Assembly: GCA_905250125.1 (NCBI GenBank)
Contig: CAJNOL010000173.1
Coordinates: forward strand, 78,240 to 142,239
Reading direction: 5' to 3'
From: Rotaria sordida
Lineage: Eukaryota > Rotifera > Eurotatoria > Philodinida > Philodinidae
DNA length: 64,000 nucleotides
A program made the translations under genes and the position numbers. Position 1 is the stretch's first letter; each line of letters starts with the position of its first letter. The notes beneath the pieces are model-generated. The model worked only from the letters and a program-made list of their open reading frames with translations. It was not told where the DNA came from and ran no database searches. This document shows positions 49,101-60,681 of the stretch, piece after piece.

Positions 49101-52090
49101 ACAGTTTTAAGAAGAAGTAATTGAAGTTTTAAAGTAGCATCTCTAAAAGAAATAAAATAAAAAGAAATCAATAATTCAATTTTTTCAAATAAAAAAAAAA
49201 CTTAAAATAACTAACTTTGAATCATTTGTTGTTTCTTCATAACCTTGATTAAGTGTTGCTAATGATGTTATTATAAATTGCATTATTTCCATCATTTGAA
49301 AATCTGGTAATTTTTCTGCAAAATTTCCTATTTAATTTAAAAAGTAAAACAACATAAAAACTCTATTTCATTTAAATATATACATTTACCTATTCCATTA
49401 ATAACTGCTGTTTGAAATTCATGTTCATCTTGATTATTTGTTAATGAATTACCATTTGATGAACATTGTATTTGAAATGATTTTCTTAAAAATTTTAAAA
49501 GTCGTAAAATGCCTGTAAACATAGTTGACCCTAATAAATAAAAAAAAAAGAAAAGTTTTATTAAATAAATAAATATTTCTTATATAATCGTATATACCAG
49601 CTCCTGTATTTGCAGCAGCAAAAACCATACAATCTTGAATAACGTTCATAATTGATGTTTTTATATTAGCTGTATCTTGTTGATGAAAATGTTTTTCAAG
49701 ATGACCAAGAAGTAATTCAATAATTAAATAACTATTATGATGCTAAATAAAATAATTTAAAATATTAATTTGCAAAAAAAAAAGACAAGATATACTTTTA
49801 TTGAATTCATTATTTCAGAAAATATATATTTTGGAAAATCAACGGGAATCCATTTAGCATGATTATCTAAATGTCTAGAAGAAAAAAAAATAAAATAAAA
49901 TTCTTCTTGTTATTTTCTTTTTTATCTTACATAAGAATTGGTTGAACGCATGCAGTTATATTATTTAAATGAGCACGACAAAATAAATCTCGTAAAACAA
50001 TTTCAGCTAATATAGCTGGATTATCATTAGTTGTATTTGATCCACGTTCAATTAATTCAATTTGTTCAGGTGCTGTTGTTACACCAAGATTATCTTGTGA
50101 TGATGTTGATGTTATACTTTAAAAGAGAAAAAAAAGAGCTGTTAGGGCAATCTCTCGGGAATTAAAATATGAAACACGATGTAGACATTTTTGCTAATCA
50201 TATGGGGAATTGTTTTATTCGATCTATTTATGGATACTATTCTTTCACTCAATGCTTCAGAAAAGCAATAAGGAAGTAGTTCATATAATAGAACGAGATG
50301 ATATTGATATACAGTTTGTACGACAAGTACAAATTTCTTTCCTATATATATTTAGATCGTATTTCACAAAAAACAAAGAATGATTTGAAAAAATGAATAA
50401 TTTCATACCGATTAGATTGTCGATCTTGATCTCGTACTTCCATATTAAATACAATTGATGGAACTATTTTATCCATATGTTTCCAAACATCATTTTGTAA
50501 TTCATCATTAGCAGTTTTTCGAATAAGAGCATGATGACCACGAAGACCAAGACATCGAAACCTAGAGAGAACAAAAAGAAGATTTTCTTTTTTTTTTGTT
50601 GTTTTGTAAGAAACCAATCAATGGTTTCGTAATCAGCTATAGGAGAAGATAATATTCATTGATTATTCAATGATTTTGTTGATAGTCTAATGAACATCTT
50701 CGGATATTTGAAATTTTTATTTAAATAATAGTATTAATTTTAGAAACGAAGAATATAAATGATTACTTAACCCTTTGGGGACAGGCGTGGTATATATACC
50801 ACCTGGAGTATCTTTCAAAATTCAGGAATGATATAGATTTCAAATCAATCAGAAGTGAGTGGAAATAGCCTGTAGAATAATTTTTATGTGTTGATACAGT
50901 AAATTATCAGTATTTCAAAAGTGTCGGAAATATCCATACAATGTATTTAGTAGTTTATAACATTACATAATGGATTTTTCCCTTGCTTTATCATACATTC
51001 TTTCTTTGGATTTTTCCTATACATTCTAATACGTCTACCTTGATATTTTTCCTATTCTCCTATATACATATATACACAAGGGCGTCGTGTTCTCCTATCC
51101 GTCGTCACTTTCATTCTTTTCTTCAAATACACAAGATATTAGTATGAAGAATGTAATGTTGGGTTATGCGTAATTGATTGTTTTCAAGCTTATCATACCC
51201 TAAAATACTTTTGATAATGATTTTTCATTGAATAAACATCTGTTTTTATTCTAGTAAAAAGTTTAATTTTTTCAAAAAAAACTCCGTTGCCAAAAGGTTA
51301 ATCAGAATTCTGTAATAATAATTATATTCAAATTAAACTCTTTATAAATACATAAAGAATTTTCATTGTAATAAATATTTTAATTTTATTCTTACTTGGT
51401 TTTATTATTATCACTATTATTATGACAAAGTTCAGTAAAACGATCAACAAAAAATTCATAATTTCGTTGATAGTTTGGTGCTTCTTCACGAATTTCACAA
51501 AATGATTCGAACTAAAACCAAAAAAATATTGAATTCATTTTCTTCTCTCATTTATCAAAACCCAAAAAAAAACAGAAAACAAACCAAATCATACCGAAGA
51601 AACAGCATGTTCAGTTAATTCTAAATCATTTTTTTCTTCAAGTACAAGACGAAGTGCATCAAGATAATGATCAACAAATGTATTCAATTGTTGATAACAT
51701 GATTTCATTGTATCATTCATAGCTTTAATACCAAGAATGACATATCTAAATTTATAGAAAAATTAAATTTATTTTGTTGTTTTTCTTTTTGAATTTAATA
51801 CAAAAAAAGCTTACGGCTTATTTCTATGACGTAAATAACGTGCCACTTTTTCTGACATATAACGAAATGATTTATCAAGTTTTTCTGGTTTAAGAACAGC
51901 ATAAAAACGTAATCGTTCAAGATTATTTTTATCAAGACCATGCTAAACAAAATATAAATCCATGAAATTTTTAATTTCTTTTTTTTTCTTTTACTTGTGG
52001 ATTTGCTGGAAAAACATTATTAACTAATCGTTTATATCGCGGTACTAAATAACAGCCACAACAAAAGCAATTATTGCAATATTCCGACAT
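43169..52090 (-). CDS. EFR3: EFR3 homolog, plasma-membrane anchor of the PI4KA complex
   Basis: EFR3 anchors the TTC7/FAM126/PI4KIIIalpha complex at the plasma membrane for PI4P synthesis. The 18 exons are: 52090-51995, 51942-51815, 51745-51595, 51511-51396, 50561-50409, 50116-49931, 49874-49796, 49742-49598, 49530-49390, 49327-49216, 49142-49094, 48825-48638, 47818-47737, 47663-47502, 47436-47272, 45569-45380, 43656-43568, 43513-43169. Phases all agree, giving 858 residues against about 820 in vertebrates. The N-terminus has five clustered Cys (positions 5, 8, 10, 11, 13), the expected palmitoylation site. Diagnostic stretches are VPRYKRLVNNVFP, IRKTANDELQND, HMDKIVPSIVFNM, EVRLIVLEIL and FEELKSRVHEKQ; the end FNYPELFTY resembles the vertebrate terminus. 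The middle is alpha-helical HEAT-like. Intron 16 contains a complete opposite-strand gene; introns 4 and 15 contain MITEs. Confidence 0.95.
44092..45363 (+). CDS. Divergent 7TM receptor-like gene nested in an EFR3 intron
   Basis: The exons are 44092-44862 and 44914-45363, giving 406 residues. Seven hydrophobic segments are visible. The first is LLPIIGFIGIMFNWLLILAI with a GxxxN-like TM1 centre, and the second includes FDKFILAFLINDIFVCNFLL. Next is a Cys-bearing TM3 (CGFLCFIF) with no DRY box, then two more helices. A long third loop of basic and Ser/Pro-rich sequence carries the intron. TM6 ends YLLVYIPYWFYEL, and TM7 has HIVKPFCYMLTNEKYRDH in place of NPxxY. It therefore looks like a divergent rhodopsin-type GPCR; ligand is unknown. 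It lies wholly inside EFR3 intron 16 (43657-45379), antisense to EFR3, and its stop codon is only 16 bp from the EFR3 splice donor. It might be a separate promoter-driven gene; reduced DRY and NPxxY motifs raise the possibility of atypical signalling. Confidence 0.8.
45990..47000. mobile_element. Foldback element F in EFR3 intron 15
   Basis: A large imperfect palindrome is centred near 46700. The left arm has CTACAAGTAGATCTCGATGA (near 46054), CATGGCCTATTGATAAAGAG, then TGAGAGCAAGACATTATCGA, and after an insertion TAGATTGTCCTGAATGTTT. The right arm has the mirror GGACAATCTAATGGCTATCA, GGTAATGTCTTGCTCTCAAT, AACTCTTTATCATTAGGCCA and CCGAGATCTACTTGTAATCA. Outside the insertion the arms look about 85% identical. 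The left arm is interrupted by a hAT-type MITE at 46195-46574. The core GAGTTATGAACGTTTCAATG is shared with other foldbacks in the window. Confidence 0.85.
46195..46574. mobile_element. hAT-type MITE with 8-bp target duplication
   Basis: This 380-bp element has perfect 17-bp terminal inverted repeats (TAGAGAGCTGCGGGTCC at 46195-46211, its reverse complement at 46558-46574). It is flanked by an exact 8-bp duplication ATTGCGAC at 46187-46194 and 46575-46582. The 8-bp duplication and the TAGAG-type terminus are hallmarks of hAT transposons. The internal sequence is GC-rich at both ends, with many CCCGG and GGACC repeats, unlike anything else nearby. It encodes no transposase. Short open frames in it are artefacts of the GC repeats. 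It inserted into foldback F after that element was already in place. Confidence 0.92.
47819..48637 (-). other. EFR3 intron 12, 819 bp
   Basis: This intron is longer than its neighbours, with no coding frame. Blocks such as ACTCGAGAAATCTTC and several imperfect inverted stretches around 48150-48350 hint at an old element, but no arms can be delimited. Confidence 0.35.
50771..51297. mobile_element. piggyBac-type MITE in EFR3 intron 4
   Basis: The element is bounded by TTAA at 50767-50770 and 51298-51301. The left end reads CCCTTTGGGGACAGGCGTGG and the right end, reverse-complemented, CCTTTTGGCAACGGAG. The left end continues with the perfect palindrome GTGGTATATATACCAC. TTAA targets and CCC-type termini are characteristic of piggyBac. 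It is 527 bp long with no transposase. It sits in intron 4 (50562-51395), which without it would be about 300 bp. Confidence 0.75.
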
Positions 52091-53590
52091 GGCTAAAAGT
52101 AATTACAAAGAGAATCTACAAATTAATAACCTTGAACAATCAAAATCAGACATCAATAAATATAATGCGTGACAATTGATACAACACATTGATTTTTATC
52201 GCTTCTCAACAAAAGAAAACAAAAGAATTCAAGGTTATGCATGCTTATGAAATGCAAACATGAAATATAAATATGTACGTATTGACTATTGGTTTTTTCT
52301 TCTCACGCTTCACACGTTGTACAACGATAATATATTATGTACGTATGTATGTTGACGTTTCGGTAGAGAACTCATTTATTGGCTAAATGTAACCTATGAA
52401 AATAATGCTCAAAAGAAAAGAATTATTGATACGCTGAGGAATATACCTATCATAGAATACATTCAAGATGACGCTAATAGTTAACTACTGATATTTGATG
52501 AGAATTAGAAAATATTCAAATTAAACATGTTACAGAGTTTTTTCTTATTTTATCAATATTATAAAACTAACGGTATATCATCAATGAATGAGAATGTTTG
52601 TTTGATCTAAAATTATACAAAAAGAAAAAAATGAGAGGTATACTTTTTTAATCAAGAAATCATTTTGAACAATATCTGTGTGATTTACCAAATGTTTTGA
52701 TTTTATCAGATAATGTAAACTAATCGATAAATCAACTTTGTTGTATTATTCATATCATTACGTTTGTTACATATCCATAGAATGATTTGTTATTTGATTA
52801 GTTTTCATGCATAAAGACATCATTAGTCTTTAACGAATGTTAAAGATATGCAGACAAGGTGAGGAAGGTAAGAGTCAACATATTACAGTATAGACACAGT
52901 GTGCGTTTTTTTTTGTACGGTAGACGGGCATGTGACTTTCTTACTTAGAGATGATTGTATATGATGCAGAAAAGTATTTTTAAGAAAAAAAAACATTCTT
53001 TTTTTGAGAAACGAAAAATACTTGAGGAAGACTCTTTGCCCTCATGTTTTCGAGAAAATTTTTTTCTTCAAAATCATTTCGTTTTATAAATCATTCAATA
53101 TAATTTAATGCGCTGATTTCGAATCTGATATTTTTGTCGATTAAATGTTTTCAATCTTGAAAAGTCACGATTATCATTTTTAGCCAAATGTCTGCCTAAA
53201 TGCACATTGTCACAGTGTAGAGTAAAGATTAGAAAATATCTCTCCGTCATAGTACAGAGTACGAAAAAATCTTACCCTGGATATCTCTAATGAAATTATC
53301 TTTAATAATTTTTATCTAAAGAGTATGACTATAAACAAAATATGATCAAATTTAGAAAGAACGACTTATTTTATATATGCATCTTTTGTTTTGACAATGG
53401 ACAAAATTCTGTGCGACCAATTTTCAATGTTGCGAACATGGACATATTTTTGGTAAACGAACCATTCGCTTTTTTTTTATCTCATCGATTGAACACACTG
53501 ACAAAAAATAGTTTTCATTAGAACACGTTCATGCTGCAAGACGAACAAAGTGGCATAAATTGAACAGCTAATTACTAAAAAAAAAAGAAT
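52091..53590. other. Region upstream of EFR3
   Basis: No coding frame is supported. This should contain the EFR3 promoter. The sequence is AT-rich with several A or T runs; nothing further is recognised. Confidence 0.45.
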
Positions 53591-53594
53591 TATG

Positions 53595-54010
53595 ATGTGA
53601 TTAGATGCTTCTAAAAATGGTCATACTTCGTCAATTATTTTTAAACCTGGTGAAACATTATCAAATGAGAATTATATTGAAGTTGTTCTTCCATATGCAC
53701 AATCTGAAGTTAAACGAATGCTCGACGATGATTTCATCTACCAATAAGACAACGCTACACTGCATACACATTACGAATCGTTGATACGGTGTGGAGAAAA
53801 TTTCATGCAATTCATTGAAAATTGCAGACGACCACTGAACAGTCTTGATTTCAATGTTCTGGATTATTACGAGTGAGATGCTATCACTAACAATATGCAA
53901 TGGAATAAAGTTAGAAATTATGATTCATTAGTTGGTGAAATAAGAAAAAAATGAATTCGTCTTGCACCAAGAAATTATCAAGTTCGAAATATTGAAATTT
54001 GGTCACTTAG
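53595..54010 (+). pseudogene. Dead mariner/Tc1-family transposase fragment
   Basis: The plus strand encodes the C-terminal part of a DDE transposase with in-frame stops. Recognisable blocks are VLPYAQSEVKRMLDDDFIYQ, a stop, then DNATLHTHYESL, FIENCRRPLNSLDFNVLDYY, E, a stop, and DAITNNMQWNKVRNYDSL. The DNATxH and SxDxNxLDYY motifs carry catalytic-core aspartates typical of mariner-like elements. At least three stops break the frame (after IYQ, after DYYE and after EIRKK), and the N-terminal DNA-binding half is missing. It is inactive. I did not find its terminal repeats. Confidence 0.8.
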
Positions 54011-54820
54011 AATTTTGTCTATTTTGAAAGCAAGAAGGACAACTATAACATAACCCGTCTTTTGTAAACTGTAGAGCTTTTCACGTTGCATCTTGTAGTA
54101 TGCTTTGTCTTTTTTTTGAATACAACGTATTAAGTAATTAAAAATTGAAATGGAAAACGCGGTCATCTATTATACTCCATCCGTTAGAACTATTCATTTA
54201 AGATAATGTTTTCGCATCTACTAGACTGTATAAAAATCTTCAGTTGCTTATATTTTGAGTGTACATTCCATTTGTTGTTCAATTATTGTATTGATGAAAA
54301 CTTCCTTCCTACTTAGTTCGCTTCATATTTGATAGAGCTATAAAACACACTACTTTTTACGGTCTAAGAAAAAAGTGAAGTACATAAGAAAATGCTTAAT
54401 CCACTATTATTGACGCCAAATTTTTAACTTTTTCGATTGATATTCAACGATTTTCAAGCAGAATAGTATTCATTTCGCTTCAAATAAATATCGTGTTTGG
54501 AGTTTGCACCAAAAAAAAAATGAGTCAATCTATGTATGTTTGAAACTTGTTGTAATCAAGTTTTCCCCTACAGACCTCATTAGAGATATCTAGGAAAATG
54601 AATTTAATCAAAAAGTCATTGCGACAATGAAAAACAAGTTCTAACCCTGTAAAATGTTATTTGAAGACAAAAATACAGGTGACTAAACAATAAAATAGTT
54701 CTTTCGTTTAAATTTATTTTTCTAAACATATCTGACGGTGTTCAGAAGTGAAAATCTGATCAGGAAAAGTTTGAAACATCTGTAGGATTTTTTCCATAGA
54801 GATACAGTAAATAAATACTA
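54011..54820. other. Unassigned region between mariner relic and inverted-repeat element
   Basis: AT-rich sequence without supported frames; nothing recognised. Confidence 0.4.
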
Positions 54821-55521
54821 TAGTGTGTTTAAAAAGTTCGTGCGTGTGACTGTTTTTTGAATAACTCGAGAACGCAAACAGCTAGAGACCTGCGGTTTTC
54901 ACCAATCGAAAGACGAGGAGTTAGAGCGTCTTTCTCTCTGATAATATTTTAGACGAAATTCTTTTAAAACTGATCATCTTTGAAAAATATAGAAAAGAAA
55001 GCATGAAAGTGACATACAATACACATGAAGTTTCGATTATGATCTTTGATTTAGATAGAGGAAGTTCAAATCTGTAGTTCAAAGCATAATATACTTTCTT
55101 ACGTTTCATTATATTTTCATCAAAGTATCCAGTTGTTATGACAAAAATTGCAAAAACGTAGTAAAACATCAGCAAAATTCCCTATTATTTGTGCATGTGT
55201 GTGCATGATTTCATTTGGTCAACGTTAGAATGCAATTAGAGAGCCATTTGGGTTGCATCTTGAACTATAGATCTGAAGTCCCGCTATCTAAATCAAAGAT
55301 CATAATCGAAACTTCATGTGTATTGTATGTCACTTTTATGCTTTCTTTTCTATATTTTTCAAAGACGATCAGTTTTAAAAGAATTTCATCTGAGACATTA
55401 ACAGAGAGAAAGACACCCTAACTTCTCTTCTTTCGATTGGTGAAAATCGTAGATCTCTAGCTATTTGCGTTCTCGAGTTATTCAAAAAACAGTTACACGC
55501 ACGGACTTTTTAAACAGACTA
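54821..55521. mobile_element. 701-bp element with long terminal inverted repeats
   Basis: The outer ends pair: TAGTGTGTTTAAAAAGTTCG on the left (54821 onward) and, reverse-complemented, TAGTCTGTTTAAAAAGTCCG on the right (ending 55521). The arms are about 270 bp each and nearly identical by eye, enclosing about 150 bp of loop. Both ends are flanked by TA, compatible with a Tc1/mariner-type target. Open frames in the two arms (minus 54921-55175 and plus 55215-55421) are mirror translations of the same arm sequence and not genes. It is non-autonomous. The dead mariner transposase lies 0.8 kb away, but a link is not established. Confidence 0.85.
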
Positions 55522-56187
55522 TACTATTAAGTATTTTTGTTGGTATGATGAAAGTAATTTTATCTATTAACAAATAAGAAAAATATATATGAAGTGTTTC
55601 CTAAATAATTTTAAGAAACGTTTCATATATATTTTTCTGGTTTGACATTAGTATGTGTTTACGTTATCTGTATGACGAAAAAAAACTTTAAATTAGCGTC
55701 TACTACTAAGTAAACAATCAGTCCAGTGTGAATCAAAGCGGAGATATTTCAATTTTTCTCGTATTATTATTATGACCCATCTTGTACAGACAACGCAATT
55801 AGATTGTACTTTGAACCTCAAAAGGAACCGAAATACATTCTTGTATGTGCTTCCGTCTTTTATTTGTTAATGCTCTACCACAAGTATGATTGTTTTTTTT
55901 TAAATATTATTTAGCTTTTTCAGCAAATATTTTTTACTATATGATATGACTCTTCATTATTCTTTATTTAGAATCGGTTTTATATTTAAACATATATATC
56001 TAAATGACAGTGACAGCAATTTACTTATGTTTTTTTTACACGATAGCGACAACAAAGAAACAAGTACTGGTGTATTATGAACATAAAATAAAACTAAAAA
56101 AAACCAGATTTTATATCATATTAGTTTTTGGTCAATAAAAAAACTATTGTATTCATTTATCATCCATTGTTTGTTATTAGTCGAAAT
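55522..56187. other. Region downstream of the ammonium transporter
   Basis: AT-rich, no supported frame. The mirror pair AATATATATGAAGTGTTTCCT and AAACGTTTCATATATATT near 55582-55635 forms a short hairpin. Confidence 0.45.
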
Positions 56188-59100
56188 TTAATTTCGATCA
56201 TTTTGAGTACGATTTTGTCTAATAACTGTTGCAACTGTTATAAGATTATTCATGAATAATGGTTTTGGTACTGTTACATAAAGATCTCTTTGAAATTCAA
56301 TATAATCATGCGTATATTCATTAAATTGATCATAATCAATTCCTTGTATTTCTCCATCTATACTTGTACGCAATGTTAAACCAGGAATTTTATTCATAAT
56401 AAGTAAAATAATTAATGTTATTACAAAACTCCAAACAAAACCAGTAGCTAAAAAAAAAAAGTTTTTCGTTTTTATCAAAACAAAAGGCAACAACAAACAA
56501 ACATCTTCCTTACATGCAAGTATTAATTGATAAACTATTTGCATCCAATTACCATCTAACCATCCACCAGTTATATTAACTTGATCAATTGCTGGAATAT
56601 ATTTTTGAGCAAATATACCTGTTAATAAACATCCAACAAAACCTCCTATTGCATGTTGTGCAAATATATCAAGTGGATCATCAATTTTAAAAAATATTTT
56701 TATTTGTCTACCAAAATATACACATGTGCTACCACTAATACCAAATATAAGTGAAACTGGTATACTAACATAACCAGAACCGGGTGTTATACACACAAGA
56801 CCAGCCATTGAACCCATACAAAAACCAAATAAAGTAAATTTATATTTTGGTTTAAAAAGAAAATAATCAAGCATACACCATGTAAATCCACCTGCACAAG
56901 CTGCTAAATTTGTAACGACACAAACTAATGCAGCACGACTACTTATAACTAATCCACTACCACTATTAAAACCAAACCAACCGAACCATGATAAAGCTGT
57001 ACCAATAAATATACTATTTATATTATGTGGTCGATTTTGTTCAATACGAGTAACTGGTTGACGTTTACCAAGCACAAGACTATAAACAAGAGCTGATGTA
57101 CCGGCAGTTATATGAACAGGAACACCACCAGCATGATCTAATGCACCAAGAACATTAGCCCAACCATTTATTGACCATGTCCAGTAGGCTACAAAATTAT
57201 AAACGAAAGTAGACCATAAAAAAACGAAGACAATGGTTGGCCATATACGACCACGTTCTGAAGTTGCTCCTATTGCAACTAAAATAAATAAATAAAAAAA
57301 CATCAATATATATATCGGGTGTTTCATAATAATTGTGAATAAATTGTCAACGATATTTTTCATAAAACCTTCGACGCATTAGAAGATCTCCTCTGAAAAT
57401 GAATTTTTTTAAAATAATTTCTGCAACTTATTGATTTTTTTAGTATTTATTTAAATAGTCCAGCGATTAAATACGTTCTAATTTAGACGTTACCTTTTTT
57501 AAAGTTGAAAAGACATCTTCTATGTATTAGTGTTGATCCACTAAAAAATCGCTGCACAGATAATTTAATGAATTCGATTAAATAGAAGTCGGTTTTCTTT
57601 TATTGAAATTGTTTAATCATTTTACTTCATTTTTAACGATCAAATTCAATAAAAAATAATTTTTTTTGTCTTTTAAGCGTATATTGTTGTTTTTATTTAG
57701 TTTTTGTATTTTTTTATAATTAAATATTCATATGTAAGTAAAGATAAAAGACTTTCTTAAGAGAATAAGATGATAGCAGCCGACAACTAGAAGCAAATTA
57801 TGTATGCAGCGTTGTAGGAAATCCTACAGAATCCTACATGAATCAATCGTATAAGATCTAACACTACGTCATACAAGCATCATACAGTACGATTTTATCA
57901 GAAAAGGTTGCTTTAAGATTAGCATATAAAATCACACAAGATCATGGGGGGTCTTGCACGATCGTGAAAGACCATACAGTAAATTGCTATATGATCTCGT
58001 AAGAATCGTATAAGATTTTATAATAGGATTGTTTGATTCGGGTTGAAGTTAGATCGGAATTAATAACTTTACTAGTGGTGCATTCCATTATAAATGAATT
58101 CCATTTATAGTATTCATATTTCAACATAAGCAACTGGTTTAAATAAGTTTGAGAAAAAAATTCAATTTTTTTTTGAGTTATTTAGCTATTGAAGAGGTTA
58201 AATGTTGTTAATGAATAGGCTTATACCGAATTTTTTTTTGCGTTATTCTCGTGCACTTTATATCAACAGCTTCAACTGTGAAAATAAATGGCTAAATCAT
58301 GCAACCTAGACTACCTAAAGATGGAGAAAATGCTATTCTATCAAATGACATGTAATTGAGCTCTGTGCAACAATTCTATTGATTTTTATAAGAACTTTAC
58401 AGACCGACCCTAGACTCAAGTGAGACTTTTCTTTTCTAATGCACCTAAAACATTAGAATAATTGGAGTACAGAGCTCGACAACGTCTTATCTTGTAGAGC
58501 AACGTTTTATCTATATTTTGATGCGTTAGACCGGATGATTCAGTCTTTCATTTCAGAATTGAAGCTGTTAAGATAAAAGTGTTCGAAAGTAGTGAAAAAA
58601 AGCTCGGTACATGCCTCCTAGTGGCAGATCTTATCCTTTAGAATAAAGAGCACTATTAGACATTGTACCAAGATGTTAGAGTATGTTGACTGTATTGTTT
58701 TAAGAGCAGTCTTCTTACCAAGGATTGTCTTCCTATTTTTTTTAAACAAGATATTATCTGTTCTTTCTCATTCTATGCATGTAAGACAAGTGAAATAAAC
58801 TCGTTTACTAACAATGTATTGAGTAAAAATAAATTGAAACTAAGAATTGTTCGCGTGACTACTAAATATATGACTTTTTTTGAGAGACTTAATAGAAGAT
58901 TCAGGGTCTTTTAATGTGTCCAAAGATTTATTTTTTCTTGATGAAGAAGGTTGAAATTTTTATCATGTATATATCCAACCAAGATTTTTGATTTTCCAAA
59001 GTTTGAACTCTCTATCTAAAACTAGTATTAAATTGCATGAGCAAGATTATTTATTTTAAATATCTACAGGTTACGAAAACAAAAGAAGTCGTAAATGATT

Positions 59101-60681
59101 TTTATTGAATTTAAATCATCTCAAAACAACATGAAGTATTGGTCGTACGATTCATAGCACAATTAGAAAAAGAAAGTGCAAAAGAATGAAGAAAATTTTC
59201 GAAAGAAAAAATAAACGAAATACCTTATCAATTACGAATTGATCATAGAACGAAAGGAATCGAGAGCATATTCATACCTATTAAGCTTTATTTTAACTTA
59301 TTATATTTTTGAAAAAACTTTGTCTTGATAAAGTTCCTTTCCATTAGATGTTTTATTAATATTATTGGTCAAGAACTAAATATATGAAACTTTGATGATC
59401 TTGGTTAGAATGTACGTGATAAAAATTTCAGCCTTATACATCAAGAAAAAATATGTTGACAAGTTATCTTCAGGTATTATATAAGACATTCTTTATATAT
59501 GTATATATTTATTTAAATATAGTTTAATATACTTGCTGCTGCTGTTATAGCAAACATGAGTTGAAAAATATAAAATACAATATGAGGTATATTTGCTGTA
59601 CCAAATGTCGATTCATTAAGGACATTTATTGAAATAATATGAGCAAAATTACCAATAAATCGTGATCCAGATTGACTGAAACTCAGTGAATAACCAATTA
59701 AAAACCACTGAAAATAGAAATAAGAGAAGAATTATTTATTTTTAATATTATTTTACATTTTTTTCTTTTAATTATTTATAATCCGAAAAAAAAACTCTAA
59801 TCCTGCATTAATTAATTTATTTACGAACTTGAAATGAAGTAACAGCTGTTGTCATAAGACTTAACCATAAGAGTGATAGAGCACTTTTACGCTTAGTCAT
59901 GCCAGAATAAAATAAACCAATACCAGGTATCATAATCCAAACCAGTACCGCTGAAATTAACACCCATGTTAAACTAGCACTATCGACTAGATATAAACAG
60001 AAGGAAAAAAAAACACAATTCATAATACAATCAAACTTTTACAATAATTTTTCAGTTCGATTATTAGATATTTAAGATAATTTGCTAATCATAAGAAGAT
60101 TACTTTATAATATCTATTTTAGAACATATTTCTTGACTGTTCTTTTATTTAATCCTCGAGAAATACAATAAGGAAGTAGGTTACACTTTAGAACGAGACA
60201 TTATTAATATATAGGGTCTTTGATCGTATATGAATAAGGTCTATGGGAGAGTCCGATTTTCTATCTCTATACTTGAACACTCATTTTATATCGTGTTTCA
60301 CGAAAGGAACTTTTCAATCGAGTTAAAAATAAGTTTTTTTTTTTAATCAATTTAGAAAATATGATATTCTATTAATATGTCACATTATAAAATACTCTAC
60401 GATATAAAAGCAGAAGTTCATATGACTGATGTAAATAATTACTCTTTCGAGACGAATTACGTTAATTCAAAAGTAATTATATAACAACTATGAAAGATTT
60501 CTCTATTTTTGAAAACTTTCTTCGTAATCTATTGTAAAATAATCGTTGAATATGATAGTGGATGTACATAAAGAGATTCTTTTTTTTGTTAAATAGAAAA
60601 TATTAAACTTCAAACATTACTGTTCGATTCACAAGATTTTACATAACACAAACGAAATAAGACAAACAACTTACCATTCAT
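56188..60681 (-). CDS. AMT/MEP-family ammonium transporter
   Basis: This is a multi-pass plasma-membrane channel for NH4+/NH3. The exons are 60681-60675 (7 bp, tentative), 59986-59829, 59707-59533, 57278-56514 and 56447-56188, giving about 454 residues, the usual length. The pore motifs are intact: an N-terminal VLISAVLVWIMIPGIGLFYS, the twin histidines in GGVPVHITAG (about 169) and AQHAIGGFVG (about 322), WFGWFGFNSGSGL, and MGSMAGLVCITPGSGYVS. The C-terminal tail has GEIQGIDYDQFNEYTHDY, the family's regulatory tail pattern (GxDxxxHGExAY-like) in divergent form. Exon 1 is uncertain. The codons before VDSASLTW could start at the ATG at 60681 or continue from an upstream exon, since an acceptor-like TATATAG precedes NTTMN. 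Introns 1 and 3 are long (about 690 and 2250 bp). The AMT clade is inferred; Rh glycoproteins are excluded by these motifs. Confidence 0.9.
57279..59532 (-). other. Ammonium transporter intron 3, 2.25 kb
   Basis: No coding frame is supported. A cluster near 57820-58035 repeats short words related to ATCGTATAAGAT, AATCCTACA and CATACA, giving a locally repetitive patch with higher GC than its surroundings. The rest is AT-rich and unassigned. Confidence 0.45.
59987..60674 (-). other. Ammonium transporter intron 1, about 690 bp
   Basis: Contains a segment (about 60160-60215, ATAAGGAAGTAGGTTACACT, then TTAGAACGAGAC) similar to 50267-50325 in the EFR3 gene (ATAAGGAAGTAGTTCATATA, then ATAGAACGAGAT). 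It is a dispersed repeat of unknown type. Confidence 0.5.

Noticed and set aside
54921-55421. Two open frames with nearly identical 49-residue segments on opposite strands
   Set aside because: They are mirror translations of the inverted arms of the 54821-55521 element, with no start context or family support.
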